A program made the translations under genes and the position numbers. From positions 1-64,000 of the forward strand of contig CAJFOT010000033.1 in the NCBI GenBank assembly GCA_904397815.1: a stretch of DNA of 64,000 nt, written 5' to 3'. Below, one piece after another: positions 45,382 to 54,920 of this stretch (position 1 is the first letter of the stretch; every line of letters begins with the position of its first letter). Origin of the DNA: Candidatus Paralachnospira sangeri (GTDB lineage: Bacteria > Bacillota > Clostridia > Lachnospirales > Lachnospiraceae). Under the pieces are notes generated by a model, which was not told the origin of the DNA, did no database searches, and worked only from the letters and a program-made list of their open reading frames with translations.

Positions 45382-47460
45382 TCATTGCTGAACAATATCT
45401 CCCCGCCCCAGAACGTATTTCTGAACCACCAGAAGGTCTGTGGAAGCTACCTTCCCATCGTGGTTCGCGTCGCAGGCTGTCAGATATACACTCCCCAGCT
45501 CCTGAACCTTAAGAATATGTTTCTGTATCTGCAGCAAGTCTACCGAAGATACCTTGCCGTCTCCATTGACATCACCGTAAATCAGCAGCTGATACCGGCT
45601 GACCTCCTGTCCGTTTCCGTCATAAATCACTGCCACATCTCCTGTACCTGCCATATTGGTCTCCTCTGAGCCATCGCTGTTCAGCAGACGGACACTTCCG
45701 TTCTCTACAGAAATATTATCTATGAACGCCTGAGCCGATGTAGACGGACTGATATTGGTAATCACCATGGCGCTGTCGTCAAAACGATAATTGGAACTGG
45801 TGGAAGTATCTCCTCCGCCGACAGTTTCAGAAGGCGGCGTCTCTGTGCCTTCTCCCTGTCTGGCAATATTCAGATTGTAGGTCTTTTCTGTGCCGTTCTG
45901 GGCTCTGACCGTAATCTCAAAAGAATTCATTCCCACATTCAGGCTGACTGTGCCCGTTCCTGATATGGTTGCAGTACTGTCATAAGCAGCTGCCCCGATG
46001 GTCACACTATCCACGTTTTCTTCCACAATCACACTGTACTCTGTGGTATACCGGTCAAAAACAGGAGTCAGGTCATAGTTCTCCACATACAGATCAGACA
46101 GCAGATAATTGGGACTGCCGTTGCCGGTAGGACGCTGACACTGAGTATCTGGCATATTTTCATACACTGGTATAGAAAATTCCAGAGCCGTCTGACGGGA
46201 ATCTCCGTTGTAAGCCTTTGACAGTTTCACTGCCTCCTCATAGGCTGCACCCACATTGGACATATACTGATGCTGATAGGGATTTGATCCCTGCACATTA
46301 AATTTCTTCAGATAAATAGTATTCTGCCCCACACTGACATACTGTTCTCCGTACCAGATAGCGCCGCCTACGATCGCCTTCAGGTGGCTGTTCCAGGGCC
46401 GCTGGTAAGAAGTGGCGCCGGAACCGCTGCCGCCGGCGTACCACAATCCCCGCTCCACTGCGCTCTGGGTCGTAGTTCGATAAGCCCCGATATTAAAATA
46501 ATTGAACAGACCCTCATATCCTGACACAGTGCCTGACACGGCGCTGCCGCCGGAATTTCCCACTTCCTGCAGGATTGCCGCAGCCAGCACATAAGGGCTG
46601 ACACCGGAATCCTCAGCAGCCCGGATCAGTAAGTCACTGTAGCTGTACGCAGCGCCGTCCGTATCTGTGATGGAATTGGCCAGAAACGTACCGGCCACAA
46701 TATTTGCCAGCCCCTCCTGGTTTTGCGTATTGCTGTCATAGGACTGAATCAGAAACTCAAAGATGGCTGTATCTGTCAGAAAATTTCTGGGATCCATATA
46801 ATATTCGATAATCTCCTCAGAGGCCATCACCCATCCGCCGCTGTCGAAGGTGACCCAGGTGCTGTTCTCCCAGTCATAGGCGCCGTTCTGCACAGATTTC
46901 CATGAGGAAGGACTGGTATAATTATTTACCAGATTTCTGCCCAGCACAGATTCTGCCTCAACGGATGCTGTCCAGTCCAGATTCGTGTGATAGGCTTTAA
47001 ATACCCAGTTAGGGTAAGAGGCATGAAGGGTGCGCAGCGCCGGCTTATAACTCTCGGGAAAGCCCTGCTCATTCAGATATGCCTCAAAAGCATCATCCGT
47101 CTGCGTAATCGACACATAATCGCTGCGCACAAAACCAGTGTACTCTGCGCCGTCAGAATATGTAAAGCGAATTTCATACCATAAGCTGCCGTCAGAAGCG
47201 GAAGCTTCATTGATAATCGTTACCTCTTTTCCATTAGTCAGCTGGATTCCCCCGCCGGAAGCAGCAGTCAGGACCCCATTCCCCGTCCCGGCTCCTGTGC
47301 GAACATTCACCGATGAATTTACTTTAATCACTGCTGCTTTTTCATCATAGGCCAGCCCCCGGATCACAGCCTGACTCAGACCTGCGCAGGCAGCGATCAG
47401 CAGCAGCGCTGCCAGGAAGCCTGTCATTATCCTCTTGTGTATCTCCATATCTTTATCCAT
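45382..47460 (-). CDS. SH3b / glucosaminidase / cadherin-like domain protein with C-terminal dockerin type I domain
   Basis: SVNVRTGAGTGNGVL (SH3b); ILQEVGNSGGSAVSG..GLFNYFNIGAY (glucosaminidase); GDVNGDGKVSSVDLLQIQKHILK...CDANHDGKVASTDLLVVQKYVLG (two dockerin Ca-binding repeats). ATG at 47460 chosen because the longer ORF overlaps the promoter. Confidence 0.9.
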   Translation of the reverse strand: MDKDMEIHKRIMTGFLAALLLIAACAGLSQAVIRGLAYDEKAAVIKVNSSVNVRTGAGTGNGVLTAASGGGIQLTNGKEVTIINEASASDGSLWYEIRFTYSDGAEYTGFVRSDYVSITQTDDAFEAYLNEQGFPESYKPALRTLHASYPNWVFKAYHTNLDWTASVEAESVLGRNLVNNYTSPSSWKSVQNGAYDWENSTWVTFDSGGWVMASEEIIEYYMDPRNFLTDTAIFEFLIQSYDSNTQNQEGLANIVAGTFLANSITDTDGAAYSYSDLLIRAAEDSGVSPYVLAAAILQEVGNSGGSAVSGTVSGYEGLFNYFNIGAYRTTTQSAVERGLWYAGGSGSGATSYQRPWNSHLKAIVGGAIWYGEQYVSVGQNTIYLKKFNVQGSNPYQHQYMSNVGAAYEEAVKLSKAYNGDSRQTALEFSIPVYENMPDTQCQRPTGNGSPNYLLSDLYVENYDLTPVFDRYTTEYSVIVEENVDSVTIGAAAYDSTATISGTGTVSLNVGMNSFEITVRAQNGTEKTYNLNIARQGEGTETPPSETVGGGDTSTSSNYRFDDSAMVITNISPSTSAQAFIDNISVENGSVRLLNSDGSEETNMAGTGDVAVIYDGNGQEVSRYQLLIYGDVNGDGKVSSVDLLQIQKHILKVQELGSVYLTACDANHDGKVASTDLLVVQKYVLGRGDIVQQ

Positions 47461-47488
47461 ACCCATACCTTTCCAGTTTAACATTTCT

Positions 47489-47517
47489 ATTATAAAATTA
47501 AGGATTTCTTCTGTCAA
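47489..47517 (-). promoter_or_regulatory. Consensus promoter of the dockerin-glucosaminidase gene
   Basis: Minus strand TTGACA-N17-TATAAT. Confidence 0.85.
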
Positions 47518-47558
47518 TTGAAAATCCTGGCTATCTGTGAACTATTTGCGGTTATATT

Positions 47559-47589
47559 GGAAGTTTTAACCCTATCTGGTTATACTTCC
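47559..47589. promoter_or_regulatory. Candidate operator between divergent genes
   Basis: Inverted repeat GGAAGT-ttt-AACC ctatct GGTT-at-ACTTCC. Confidence 0.45.
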
Positions 47590-47658
47590 CTGTCAATTGC
47601 GCAGATTCTGTGTTAAAATAATATCATAAATTTATATTCAATCAAAGGAGGTGCCGCC

Positions 47659-48600
47659 ATGACAGAACTCCATGTACATCTGGATGGCTCCATGCGCCCG
47701 GTCAGCGTCTGGGAAATGGCTGCAGCACAGGGGACTGCGCTGCCGGTGCAAAATGCGGAACAGCTGGCGGAAATTTTGCAGGCTCCGGCAGACTGCGCCG
47801 ATCTGAATGAGTATCTGAAATGTTTTGATCTTCCTCTGACGGTTCTTCAGGAACCGGAAAGTCTGATTCAGGCAATGAAAGAATTAGTGCAGGATATGTC
47901 TGCTGACGGAGTGACAGTCGGTGAAATCCGGTTTGCGCCTCAGCTCCACACAGAAGAGGGATATACACAGCCTGAAATCGTACAGGCTGCCCTGGAGGGG
48001 CTGCGCCAGGGAAAGGTGCTCTGCCCGAATTTCCATGGAAGCCTGATCCTGTGCTGTATGCGGGGACAGGATAACCGCAAAGCCAACGAGGAAACTCTCC
48101 AGACTGCTTCCGCCTTTCTGGGCAGCGGGGTATGTGCCGCCGACCTGGCAGGTGCTGAAGCCCTCTTCCCCACATGCGCCTTCGAAGATCTCTTCGCCAT
48201 GGCCCGGCGGATGGACATTCCCTTTACCATCCATGCCGGCGAGGCTGCCGGACCGGAAAGTATCCGGGACGCCCTGCGATTGGGAGCCCGCCGTATCGGC
48301 CACGGCGTCCGGGCCATTGAAGATCCGGCGCTCTGCGCAGAGCTGGCGCGGCAGAAAATTCCTCTGGAGGTCTGTGTCACCAGCAATCTCCAGACCAGAG
48401 CCTTCCCCGAGGGCACCGTACACCCGGTGAAGAAGCTCTTCGACATGGGCATCCATGTCACCGTCAATACGGACAACCGCACCGTATCTCACACCACCAT
48501 GACCCAGGAGCGCCGGCTTCTGGCAGACAGCTTCGGCTTCACAGACGAAGAACTGAATATCATGGAAGAATATGCCCGGGAAGGAAGGTTTTTATCATGA
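47659..48600 (+). CDS. add: Adenosine deaminase
   Basis: MTELHVHLDGSMRP, IRFAPQLH, FTIHAGEAAGPESIRDALRLGARRIGHGVRA, TVNTDNRTVS. Confidence 0.92.
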   Translation: MTELHVHLDGSMRPVSVWEMAAAQGTALPVQNAEQLAEILQAPADCADLNEYLKCFDLPLTVLQEPESLIQAMKELVQDMSADGVTVGEIRFAPQLHTEEGYTQPEIVQAALEGLRQGKVLCPNFHGSLILCCMRGQDNRKANEETLQTASAFLGSGVCAADLAGAEALFPTCAFEDLFAMARRMDIPFTIHAGEAAGPESIRDALRLGARRIGHGVRAIEDPALCAELARQKIPLEVCVTSNLQTRAFPEGTVHPVKKLFDMGIHVTVNTDNRTVSHTTMTQERRLLADSFGFTDEELNIMEEYAREGRFLS

Positions 48601-48863
48601 CATTATGGAACAGACTGCCGCTGATCTGGCTGCTGCTGGTGAATCTGGCCGGCCTGGCTGCCATGGGTGCCGACAAATACAAAGCCCGCCATCATCAGTG
48701 GCGGATTCCCGAAAAAACCCTGTTTCTCATCGCCATCATCGGCGGCAGCGCCGGTTCTCTGGCCGGCATGTTTTTATTTCACCATAAAACACGCCACCTC
48801 AGCTTTCTTATCGGCATGCCGCTGATTCTGGTTCTCCAGATCTTCATCGCTGTCATCATCTGA
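48597..48863 (+). CDS. DUF1294-like small membrane protein
   Basis: MGADKYKARHHQWRIPEKTLFLIAIIGGSAGSLAGMFLFHHKTRHLSF; ATGA overlap with add. Confidence 0.85.
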   Translation: MTLWNRLPLIWLLLVNLAGLAAMGADKYKARHHQWRIPEKTLFLIAIIGGSAGSLAGMFLFHHKTRHLSFLIGMPLILVLQIFIAVII

Positions 48864-48943
48864 AAGATTTTTGTAAGAAACGGGTCCGTTTTTTTGTAAG
48901 AGCCATGCTTTAAGATAAGATCAGCTTCAAGGAGGAGTTCGAT

Positions 48944-49639
48944 ATGAGTCAATGTATACTGGTAGCCGACGACGATCGGGAGATTGTAAAGGCAATCGCC
49001 ATACTGCTGGAAAAGGAAGGATACCGGGTGCTGAAAGCCTATGACGGCCTGCAGGCCCTGGAGCTGCTGGCGTCCCAGCCTGTTCATCTGATTATCATCG
49101 ACGTAATGATGCCGAAAATGGACGGCCTGTCTGCCATCATGCATATCCGCCGTCAGAAAAATCTGCCCATCATCGTGCTGAGCGCCAAAAGCGAAGAGAC
49201 TGACAAGGTGCTGGGCCTGTCCATCGGCGCTGATGATTACGTCACCAAGCCTTATAACTCCCAGGAACTGGCCGCCAGAGTGCGCAGCCATCTGCGCCGC
49301 TACACCAGCCTGGGGGATATCCACACCGTCGCCGCTCAGGAGATCCGGAACGGCCGGCTGTGCTGGCACAGTGACGAGCGGACGCTGTATGCCGACGGGG
49401 AGCCTGTCCGTCTGACCGCCACAGAGACCAAAATCATCGACCTGCTGATGCGCAATCCGGGCCGGATTTTTCCCGCGGAGGAAATCTACCGGCGGGTCTG
49501 GGGCGAGGAACCCTACGCCCCGGAAAACACCGTTATGGTTCATATCCGGCGCATCCGGGAAAAAATCGAGCTCAATCCGAAGGAGCCAGAATATTTAAAG
49601 GTGGTATGGGGAATTGGCTACAAAATGGAAAAAATGTAA
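48944..49639 (+). CDS. OmpR-family response regulator
   Basis: ILVADDDREIVKAIAILLEKEGYRV receiver, IIDVMMPKMDG; winged-helix DNA-binding C-terminus. Confidence 0.94.
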   Translation: MSQCILVADDDREIVKAIAILLEKEGYRVLKAYDGLQALELLASQPVHLIIIDVMMPKMDGLSAIMHIRRQKNLPIIVLSAKSEETDKVLGLSIGADDYVTKPYNSQELAARVRSHLRRYTSLGDIHTVAAQEIRNGRLCWHSDERTLYADGEPVRLTATETKIIDLLMRNPGRIFPAEEIYRRVWGEEPYAPENTVMVHIRRIREKIELNPKEPEYLKVVWGIGYKMEKM

Positions 49640-51899
49640 AATAATCATCAGCATCGCGGCCTTCTGCCTGGGCTGGTGCATGCTGCTCTCCGGCCTTCTG
49701 TCAGTGATATATATCTGGGATCAGTCCAGTCTGGGCACAGAAGGATTCTCCCTGCTGACAGAGGACGACTATCAGGAAACGGACAGCTTCCGCTCCTTCA
49801 TCAGCGGACGGCTGGAAAATTATCTGAGCATGGCTGTCGGCGGCCCGGTCAGCCGGAGCGTCTGGTACAGCGACAGCACCGTCACTTACACCGACAGCAT
49901 GTACAGTCACGGCTATGCCGCAGAAGAAACCACATATGTCTACGACGAGACAGAATCCTATCTCGAAGAACAGACCGCAGCGGCGGCAGAAGAAGGCACC
50001 TCATCAGAGGGGGAGACCTACGCCCCCGGAGATGTCTACCGATACGGAGGACAACCGGCTGATACGCCGGATCAGGCCGCCTATTACCGGCAGCAGGCAG
50101 AACAGTTCCATCAGGACAGCCGGGAGGACAAAAATCTGCTGTATATCATCCGGTATGAAGGAGAGACCGTCTACACCAACGCAGAAGGCACCGGCCTGGA
50201 GGGCGGCGATACACCGTCTCTGCCGGAGGGCTATAACTTTCTTCTGACTTTTGACGGAGAAAAAGTCCGCATCGTAAAGGACGGACAGGACGTGGATGTC
50301 TACGGGGACGGCTATTACCGGGAGGACAGCCAGTGGTATGTCCCCGGCTATCAGAACTTTACCACGGACGAAAACAGCACAAAGGCCAGCGTGGTCATCG
50401 CTGCGGCTCAGTCGCCCATCCTTTATATGAAAGGAGACTACGCCTCCAATGGATATGCAGAATCCTACAGCCCGCTGTACTGGATGGCCCAGGACATCTC
50501 CGCCCTCCGCCAGACTTTGCTTGGCTGGCTCGGATGCGCCGGGGCGGGGCTGGCACTCATCCTCCTTTCCCTGGCCATGAAAGAGGCCAGGGCAGAGGGC
50601 TGGCGCCGCCTCAGCGCCGTCACCGGCAGAGTCTGGTTTGAGGTCAAGCTGCTCCTTCTCTGTCTGGCATTTGTCCTTCTGGCTGTTTTCCGGGCAGGAA
50701 CATGGTACTACTATCCGACGATCTATCTGGCCGCCCTCTCCCTGGTTTTCTTCCTGGCAGCTCTGGCGGCGTCCGATCTGAAATATAATCAAAGGCCCTG
50801 GCGCCGCAGTCTGACGGCCCGGCTGTACCGGCTGTTCCAGACCAGCCAGCTGCGCCTTTCCGCCCAGAAACAGTCCCTGCGGCGCCATGCCCTCCTGCTG
50901 ATTCTGGAGCTGCTGATGGCCATCGTCATGATCATCTCCCTTTTCATGCTGACTGATCCATACTATGCCGATGATCCGATGCCCCTATATTCGGCAGCCC
51001 TCCTGCTGCTGGCGCTGATCGCCGCCATCACTGTACGCTCCGCGGTCCGGAGCAAAACCACCGCTGTCAGTCTGGATCAGCTGACCGGCCAGATCGCCGC
51101 CATCCGGGCCGGAGACCTGGAGCATCCGATCCATCTGCCTGAGGACTCTCCCCTGGCAGCGGCCTCCAGCGACCTGAACGACATCCAGCAGGGCCTCCAC
51201 ACTGCCCTGGAGGAACAGATGAAAAGCGAGCGGATGAAGGTGGAACTAGTGTCCAATGTCTCCCATGACATCAAGACACCTCTGACCTCCATCATCAGCT
51301 ATGTGGATCTGCTGGCCCGGGAGAAGGATCTGCCGGATTACATCCAGGATTACATCCGGATCCTGGACAGCAAATCTCAGCGGCTGAAAGCCATGGTGCA
51401 GGACGTATTTGAGATCAGCAAGGCCGCCTCCGGCCAGCTGCCGGTGGAGATGGAGGATATCGACCTGGGCAAGCTGCTGCGCCAGACACTGGCTGACATG
51501 GCAGAGGCCATCGACAGCAGCAGCGTCACTGTCAAAACCACCATCCCCGAAACGCCGGTTATGATCCGGGCCGACGGCCAGCGGCTGTACCGGGTATTCC
51601 AGAACCTGATCCAGAATGCTCTCCAGTACTCCCTGGAAGGCTCCCGGGTATACCTGAGCCTGACGGCAAAAGACCAGACCGCCGCTGCTGTCGTCAAAAA
51701 CACATCCCGGTTCGAGTTGCCGGCGGACATCGACTTCGCCGAGCGGTTCACCCGGGGCGACAACAGCCGGACCGACGGCGGCAGCGGCCTGGGGCTCTCC
51801 ATCGCGAAGAGCTTTACAGAAGCCTGCGGAGGGACATTCCAGATCCAGACGGACGCAGATCTCTTTACGGTGACGGTAATGTTCCGGATGAAGGAGTGA
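49614..51899 (+). CDS. Membrane sensor histidine kinase (HAMP, HisKA, HATPase)
   Basis: VSNVSHDIKTPLTSIISYVDLL, RVFQNLIQNALQYS, DGGSGLGLSIAKSFTEACGG; overlaps the regulator with a probable TTG start. Confidence 0.92.
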   Translation: MATKWKKCKIIISIAAFCLGWCMLLSGLLSVIYIWDQSSLGTEGFSLLTEDDYQETDSFRSFISGRLENYLSMAVGGPVSRSVWYSDSTVTYTDSMYSHGYAAEETTYVYDETESYLEEQTAAAAEEGTSSEGETYAPGDVYRYGGQPADTPDQAAYYRQQAEQFHQDSREDKNLLYIIRYEGETVYTNAEGTGLEGGDTPSLPEGYNFLLTFDGEKVRIVKDGQDVDVYGDGYYREDSQWYVPGYQNFTTDENSTKASVVIAAAQSPILYMKGDYASNGYAESYSPLYWMAQDISALRQTLLGWLGCAGAGLALILLSLAMKEARAEGWRRLSAVTGRVWFEVKLLLLCLAFVLLAVFRAGTWYYYPTIYLAALSLVFFLAALAASDLKYNQRPWRRSLTARLYRLFQTSQLRLSAQKQSLRRHALLLILELLMAIVMIISLFMLTDPYYADDPMPLYSAALLLLALIAAITVRSAVRSKTTAVSLDQLTGQIAAIRAGDLEHPIHLPEDSPLAAASSDLNDIQQGLHTALEEQMKSERMKVELVSNVSHDIKTPLTSIISYVDLLAREKDLPDYIQDYIRILDSKSQRLKAMVQDVFEISKAASGQLPVEMEDIDLGKLLRQTLADMAEAIDSSSVTVKTTIPETPVMIRADGQRLYRVFQNLIQNALQYSLEGSRVYLSLTAKDQTAAAVVKNTSRFELPADIDFAERFTRGDNSRTDGGSGLGLSIAKSFTEACGGTFQIQTDADLFTVTVMFRMKE

Positions 51900-52668
51900 T
51901 GCCGGCCCGGTGAGGCAGAGTGATCTCCCCTACGTAATCGGTGGCAAACATTTCCGCGATCTCCTCCGGGGAGCTGGTTCGGCCCAGAGCCCACATCAGT
52001 TTGGTGACAGCGGCTTCTGTGGTCATATCTTCCCCGGAGATGACACCGCACTCCAGGGTTTTCTGGCCCACCTCATAGATGGACAGATCACTCCGCTCAT
52101 ACAGACACTGGCTGCACACAACTACCACAATGCCGGATTCTGTCAGCATCTTCAGCTTGTCCAGGATATTCCGCTGAATGTAGTGCACCCCGCCGGCCCC
52201 GAAAGCTTCCACCACGACGCCCCGGTAGCCCAGACCGGCCAGCATGTCAAAAATCTCCGGTTTTGTGCCGGGAATCAGTTTCAGGAGAAATACATCCGGG
52301 CAGATGTTTTCCGCCAGCTCCGTATCCTGGTCCGGATCAATCTCATGGGTGGAGGAAAACCGCAGCCGCATACCGTCCGCAAAAATCTCACCCATGCAGG
52401 GGACATTGACACTGTCAAAAGCATCAAATCCCATCGTACTCACCTTCACCGCCCTGGTGCCCCGGATAATTTTGCGGTTAAAGGCCACCGTCACGCCTTT
52501 GATATCCTGCTCCACAGCCGTGATGGCCGTATAGAGATTTGTCCTGGCATCCGTCAGACTGCCGTCCCGAATGGTTAGAACCTGTTCAGACCGGGAATCA
52601 AGCTCCAGCTTCCCCGTCCCTCTGCCGGACTGTCCCTCCAGGGCTGCCCATACCTGCTGCTGCGGCAA
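51865..52668 (-). pseudogene. ansA: L-asparaginase, N-terminally truncated
   Basis: TDARTNLYTAITAVEQDIKGVTVAFNRKIIRGTRAVKVSTMGFDAFDSVN... matches the middle and C-terminus of type I asparaginase; N-terminal TGGTI and GTDTM segments absent, only about 60 bp to hemZ. Confidence 0.75.
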
Positions 52669-52726
52669 ATACGTCTGTCAGTGTTACTCAGCCCAACACG
52701 CTTTCAAAGCCAGTTCGTCCCCTGCC

Positions 52727-54184
52727 TCAGCAGCCGAACAATTTTTTCTTCCTCTGGATCATCTCATCCACTCTGGCAATATACTGTTCCACATCCTTCA
52801 CATTATCTGCCCGCTCGATCCTGACCATTCCCTGTCCGCTGCCCTCTGCGGGCTTCCACACCCGCTTCGTGGTGGCGCCGGCGCCCAGGGCCAGGATGCT
52901 CTGTTTTTCTTCCATGATGAGGATATTGTAGATGCCTGCCTTGCCCGGACGGGCATAGCCTACATTTTCCAGATTTCCGGCCATATTTTTCTGCCGGTAC
53001 AGATAGTAGGGGGACATCCCCATTTTCTCCGCATATCTGGCAGTCTGCTCCATCATCTCTTCTGTATTTTCCATTTTCATGCCGGCATACTGGTCCCACT
53101 GGAGGTTCAGCCGGGAGGCCCGCTTCAGGGCCAGGGAATGGACGGTCAGATTATCCGGCCCCAGGGGGAGAATGGCCTTCATCGTATTCTCCACATCCTC
53201 AGCCGTCTCCTGGGGCAATCCCAGGATCAGATCCATGTTAATATTGTCAAAGCCCATCTTTCTGGCCAGACGGAAGGCTTCCACCGTCTGCTCCACCGTA
53301 TGGCGCCTGCCAATCAGATCCAGGGTCTCCTGTTTCATCGTCTGGGGATTAATAGAAATCCGGTCTGCCGGGAACCGGCGGATGGCATCCAGTTTTTCCT
53401 CTGTGATGCTGTCCGGCCGTCCCGCCTCCACAGTCCACTCTTTCAGATCCTCCAGGGAAAAACTGTCCCGCAGCTTTCCCAGCAGCCGTTCCAGCTGGGA
53501 CGGCGTCAGGGTGGTGGGTGTTCCGCCGCCGATATAAATGGCATTCAGCTTTTTATCACGGAATGCCTCTGCTGTGTAGTCAATCTCCCGAAAAAGGCTG
53601 TCCAGATATTCATCCACCCGGGCCTCCCACCTGGACAGGGGATAGGAGGTAAAGGAACAGTACAGGCAGGTGGTAGGGCAAAAGGGGATGCCCACATACA
53701 GACTGTATCCCTGCTCATAGTCGATATCCTTCAGAATCTCCCGCTCTCTGTGGGCGATCTGGATGCTCAGCCGGGTTTTCTCCTCACTGGCATAATATTC
53801 ATCTTCCATATAAGCCCTGATCTCTTCATCAGAGCTGCCCGCCTCCAGCATGGCCATCGGAATCTTGGTGGGCCGGATGCCGGTCAGAGTCCCCCAGGGC
53901 AGCTGCCTGCCGGTATCCTCCCGGAACAGCTGATACAGCAGCCGCTTCAGAGCTGACTTCGTCCGGCTCCGGTCCATGCCGCCGGTCTGCACCTGCCGTT
54001 CCTCCTGCCTGCTCCCGGTGCGGAAGGTAACTGTGATACAGTCCGTCTCATAAAGAATCCGCAGGATTCTTTTACACCCTTCCTCCGTTCCCACCGTAAT
54101 CGGTTCTCCCGGATAGAAGGACATCAGCAGCCCGCGGATATCATATTCATAATTCTCATCATTAATAAAAATCAGGCCTGTCAT
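52727..54184 (-). CDS. hemZ: Coproporphyrinogen dehydrogenase HemZ (radical SAM)
   Basis: YVGIPFCPTTCLYCSFTSYPL (CxxxCxxC), AIYIGGGTPTTL, NMDLILGLPQET. Confidence 0.9.
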   Translation of the reverse strand: MTGLIFINDENYEYDIRGLLMSFYPGEPITVGTEEGCKRILRILYETDCITVTFRTGSRQEERQVQTGGMDRSRTKSALKRLLYQLFREDTGRQLPWGTLTGIRPTKIPMAMLEAGSSDEEIRAYMEDEYYASEEKTRLSIQIAHREREILKDIDYEQGYSLYVGIPFCPTTCLYCSFTSYPLSRWEARVDEYLDSLFREIDYTAEAFRDKKLNAIYIGGGTPTTLTPSQLERLLGKLRDSFSLEDLKEWTVEAGRPDSITEEKLDAIRRFPADRISINPQTMKQETLDLIGRRHTVEQTVEAFRLARKMGFDNINMDLILGLPQETAEDVENTMKAILPLGPDNLTVHSLALKRASRLNLQWDQYAGMKMENTEEMMEQTARYAEKMGMSPYYLYRQKNMAGNLENVGYARPGKAGIYNILIMEEKQSILALGAGATTKRVWKPAEGSGQGMVRIERADNVKDVEQYIARVDEMIQRKKKLFGC

Positions 54185-54185
54185 C

Positions 54186-54830
54186 TTAAAAGGCTCCTTT
54201 GCTCAGAGGGTTGTACACCCGCTCATGGCCGATGGTGGTCTCCTCCTGATGGCCGGGATAAACCATTACGTCCTCCGGCAGCACCAGCAGCTTTTCATTG
54301 ATCGACCGGGCGATCTCTCTGCCGCTGCCTGTAGGGAGGTCGATCCGCCCGTAGGATTCGCAGAAAAGGGTATCGCCGCAGAATAAGGCTCCTTCTTTTT
54401 CTATATAGTAAGATACGCCACCTACAGTATGGCCGGGAGTATAGATTGCCTGAACGGAAAATCCCGCTATCTGGAATACCTCCCCGTCCTTCAGCCACAC
54501 ATCCGCCTGAATGCTGGTGGGACGGCCGATCCACGCGCCGGACAGGTTCATCTGGCTGTCGGCCAGCAGCTCCCGCTCCTTCTCATGGGCATAAATCGGA
54601 ACGGCGAATTCCGTTTTCAGCTCCGGCACTGCCAGCATATGGTCAAAATGTCCGTGGGTCAGCAGAATCCCTTTCAGATCCAGCTTCTCCTCCCGGATCA
54701 CCCTGGAAATCTTTCTCGCCTCATCCCCAGGATCCACGACAAAGGCCTCCCGGCTGTCATCATCATAAGCCAGATAGCAGTTGGTCATCACCATGCCCAC
54801 TACCAGCTTCCGCACTCTCAGTTCTCCCAT
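54186..54830 (-). CDS. MBL-fold metallohydrolase (glyoxalase II-like)
   Basis: TNCYLAYDDDSREAFVVDPGDEA, LTHGHFDHMLAV, TPGHTVGGVSYYIE; ATG at 54830 with AGGAG. Confidence 0.9.
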   Translation of the reverse strand: MGELRVRKLVVGMVMTNCYLAYDDDSREAFVVDPGDEARKISRVIREEKLDLKGILLTHGHFDHMLAVPELKTEFAVPIYAHEKERELLADSQMNLSGAWIGRPTSIQADVWLKDGEVFQIAGFSVQAIYTPGHTVGGVSYYIEKEGALFCGDTLFCESYGRIDLPTGSGREIARSINEKLLVLPEDVMVYPGHQEETTIGHERVYNPLSKGAF

Positions 54831-54920
54831 TTTTTCTCCTTCCTGGCGCACCTGCCGCTCCACGCCTGCTGCCCGCCGCCTTCCGCAGTCCGGAAATTCC
54901 AAACCTGTCCGCAGGCAGCG

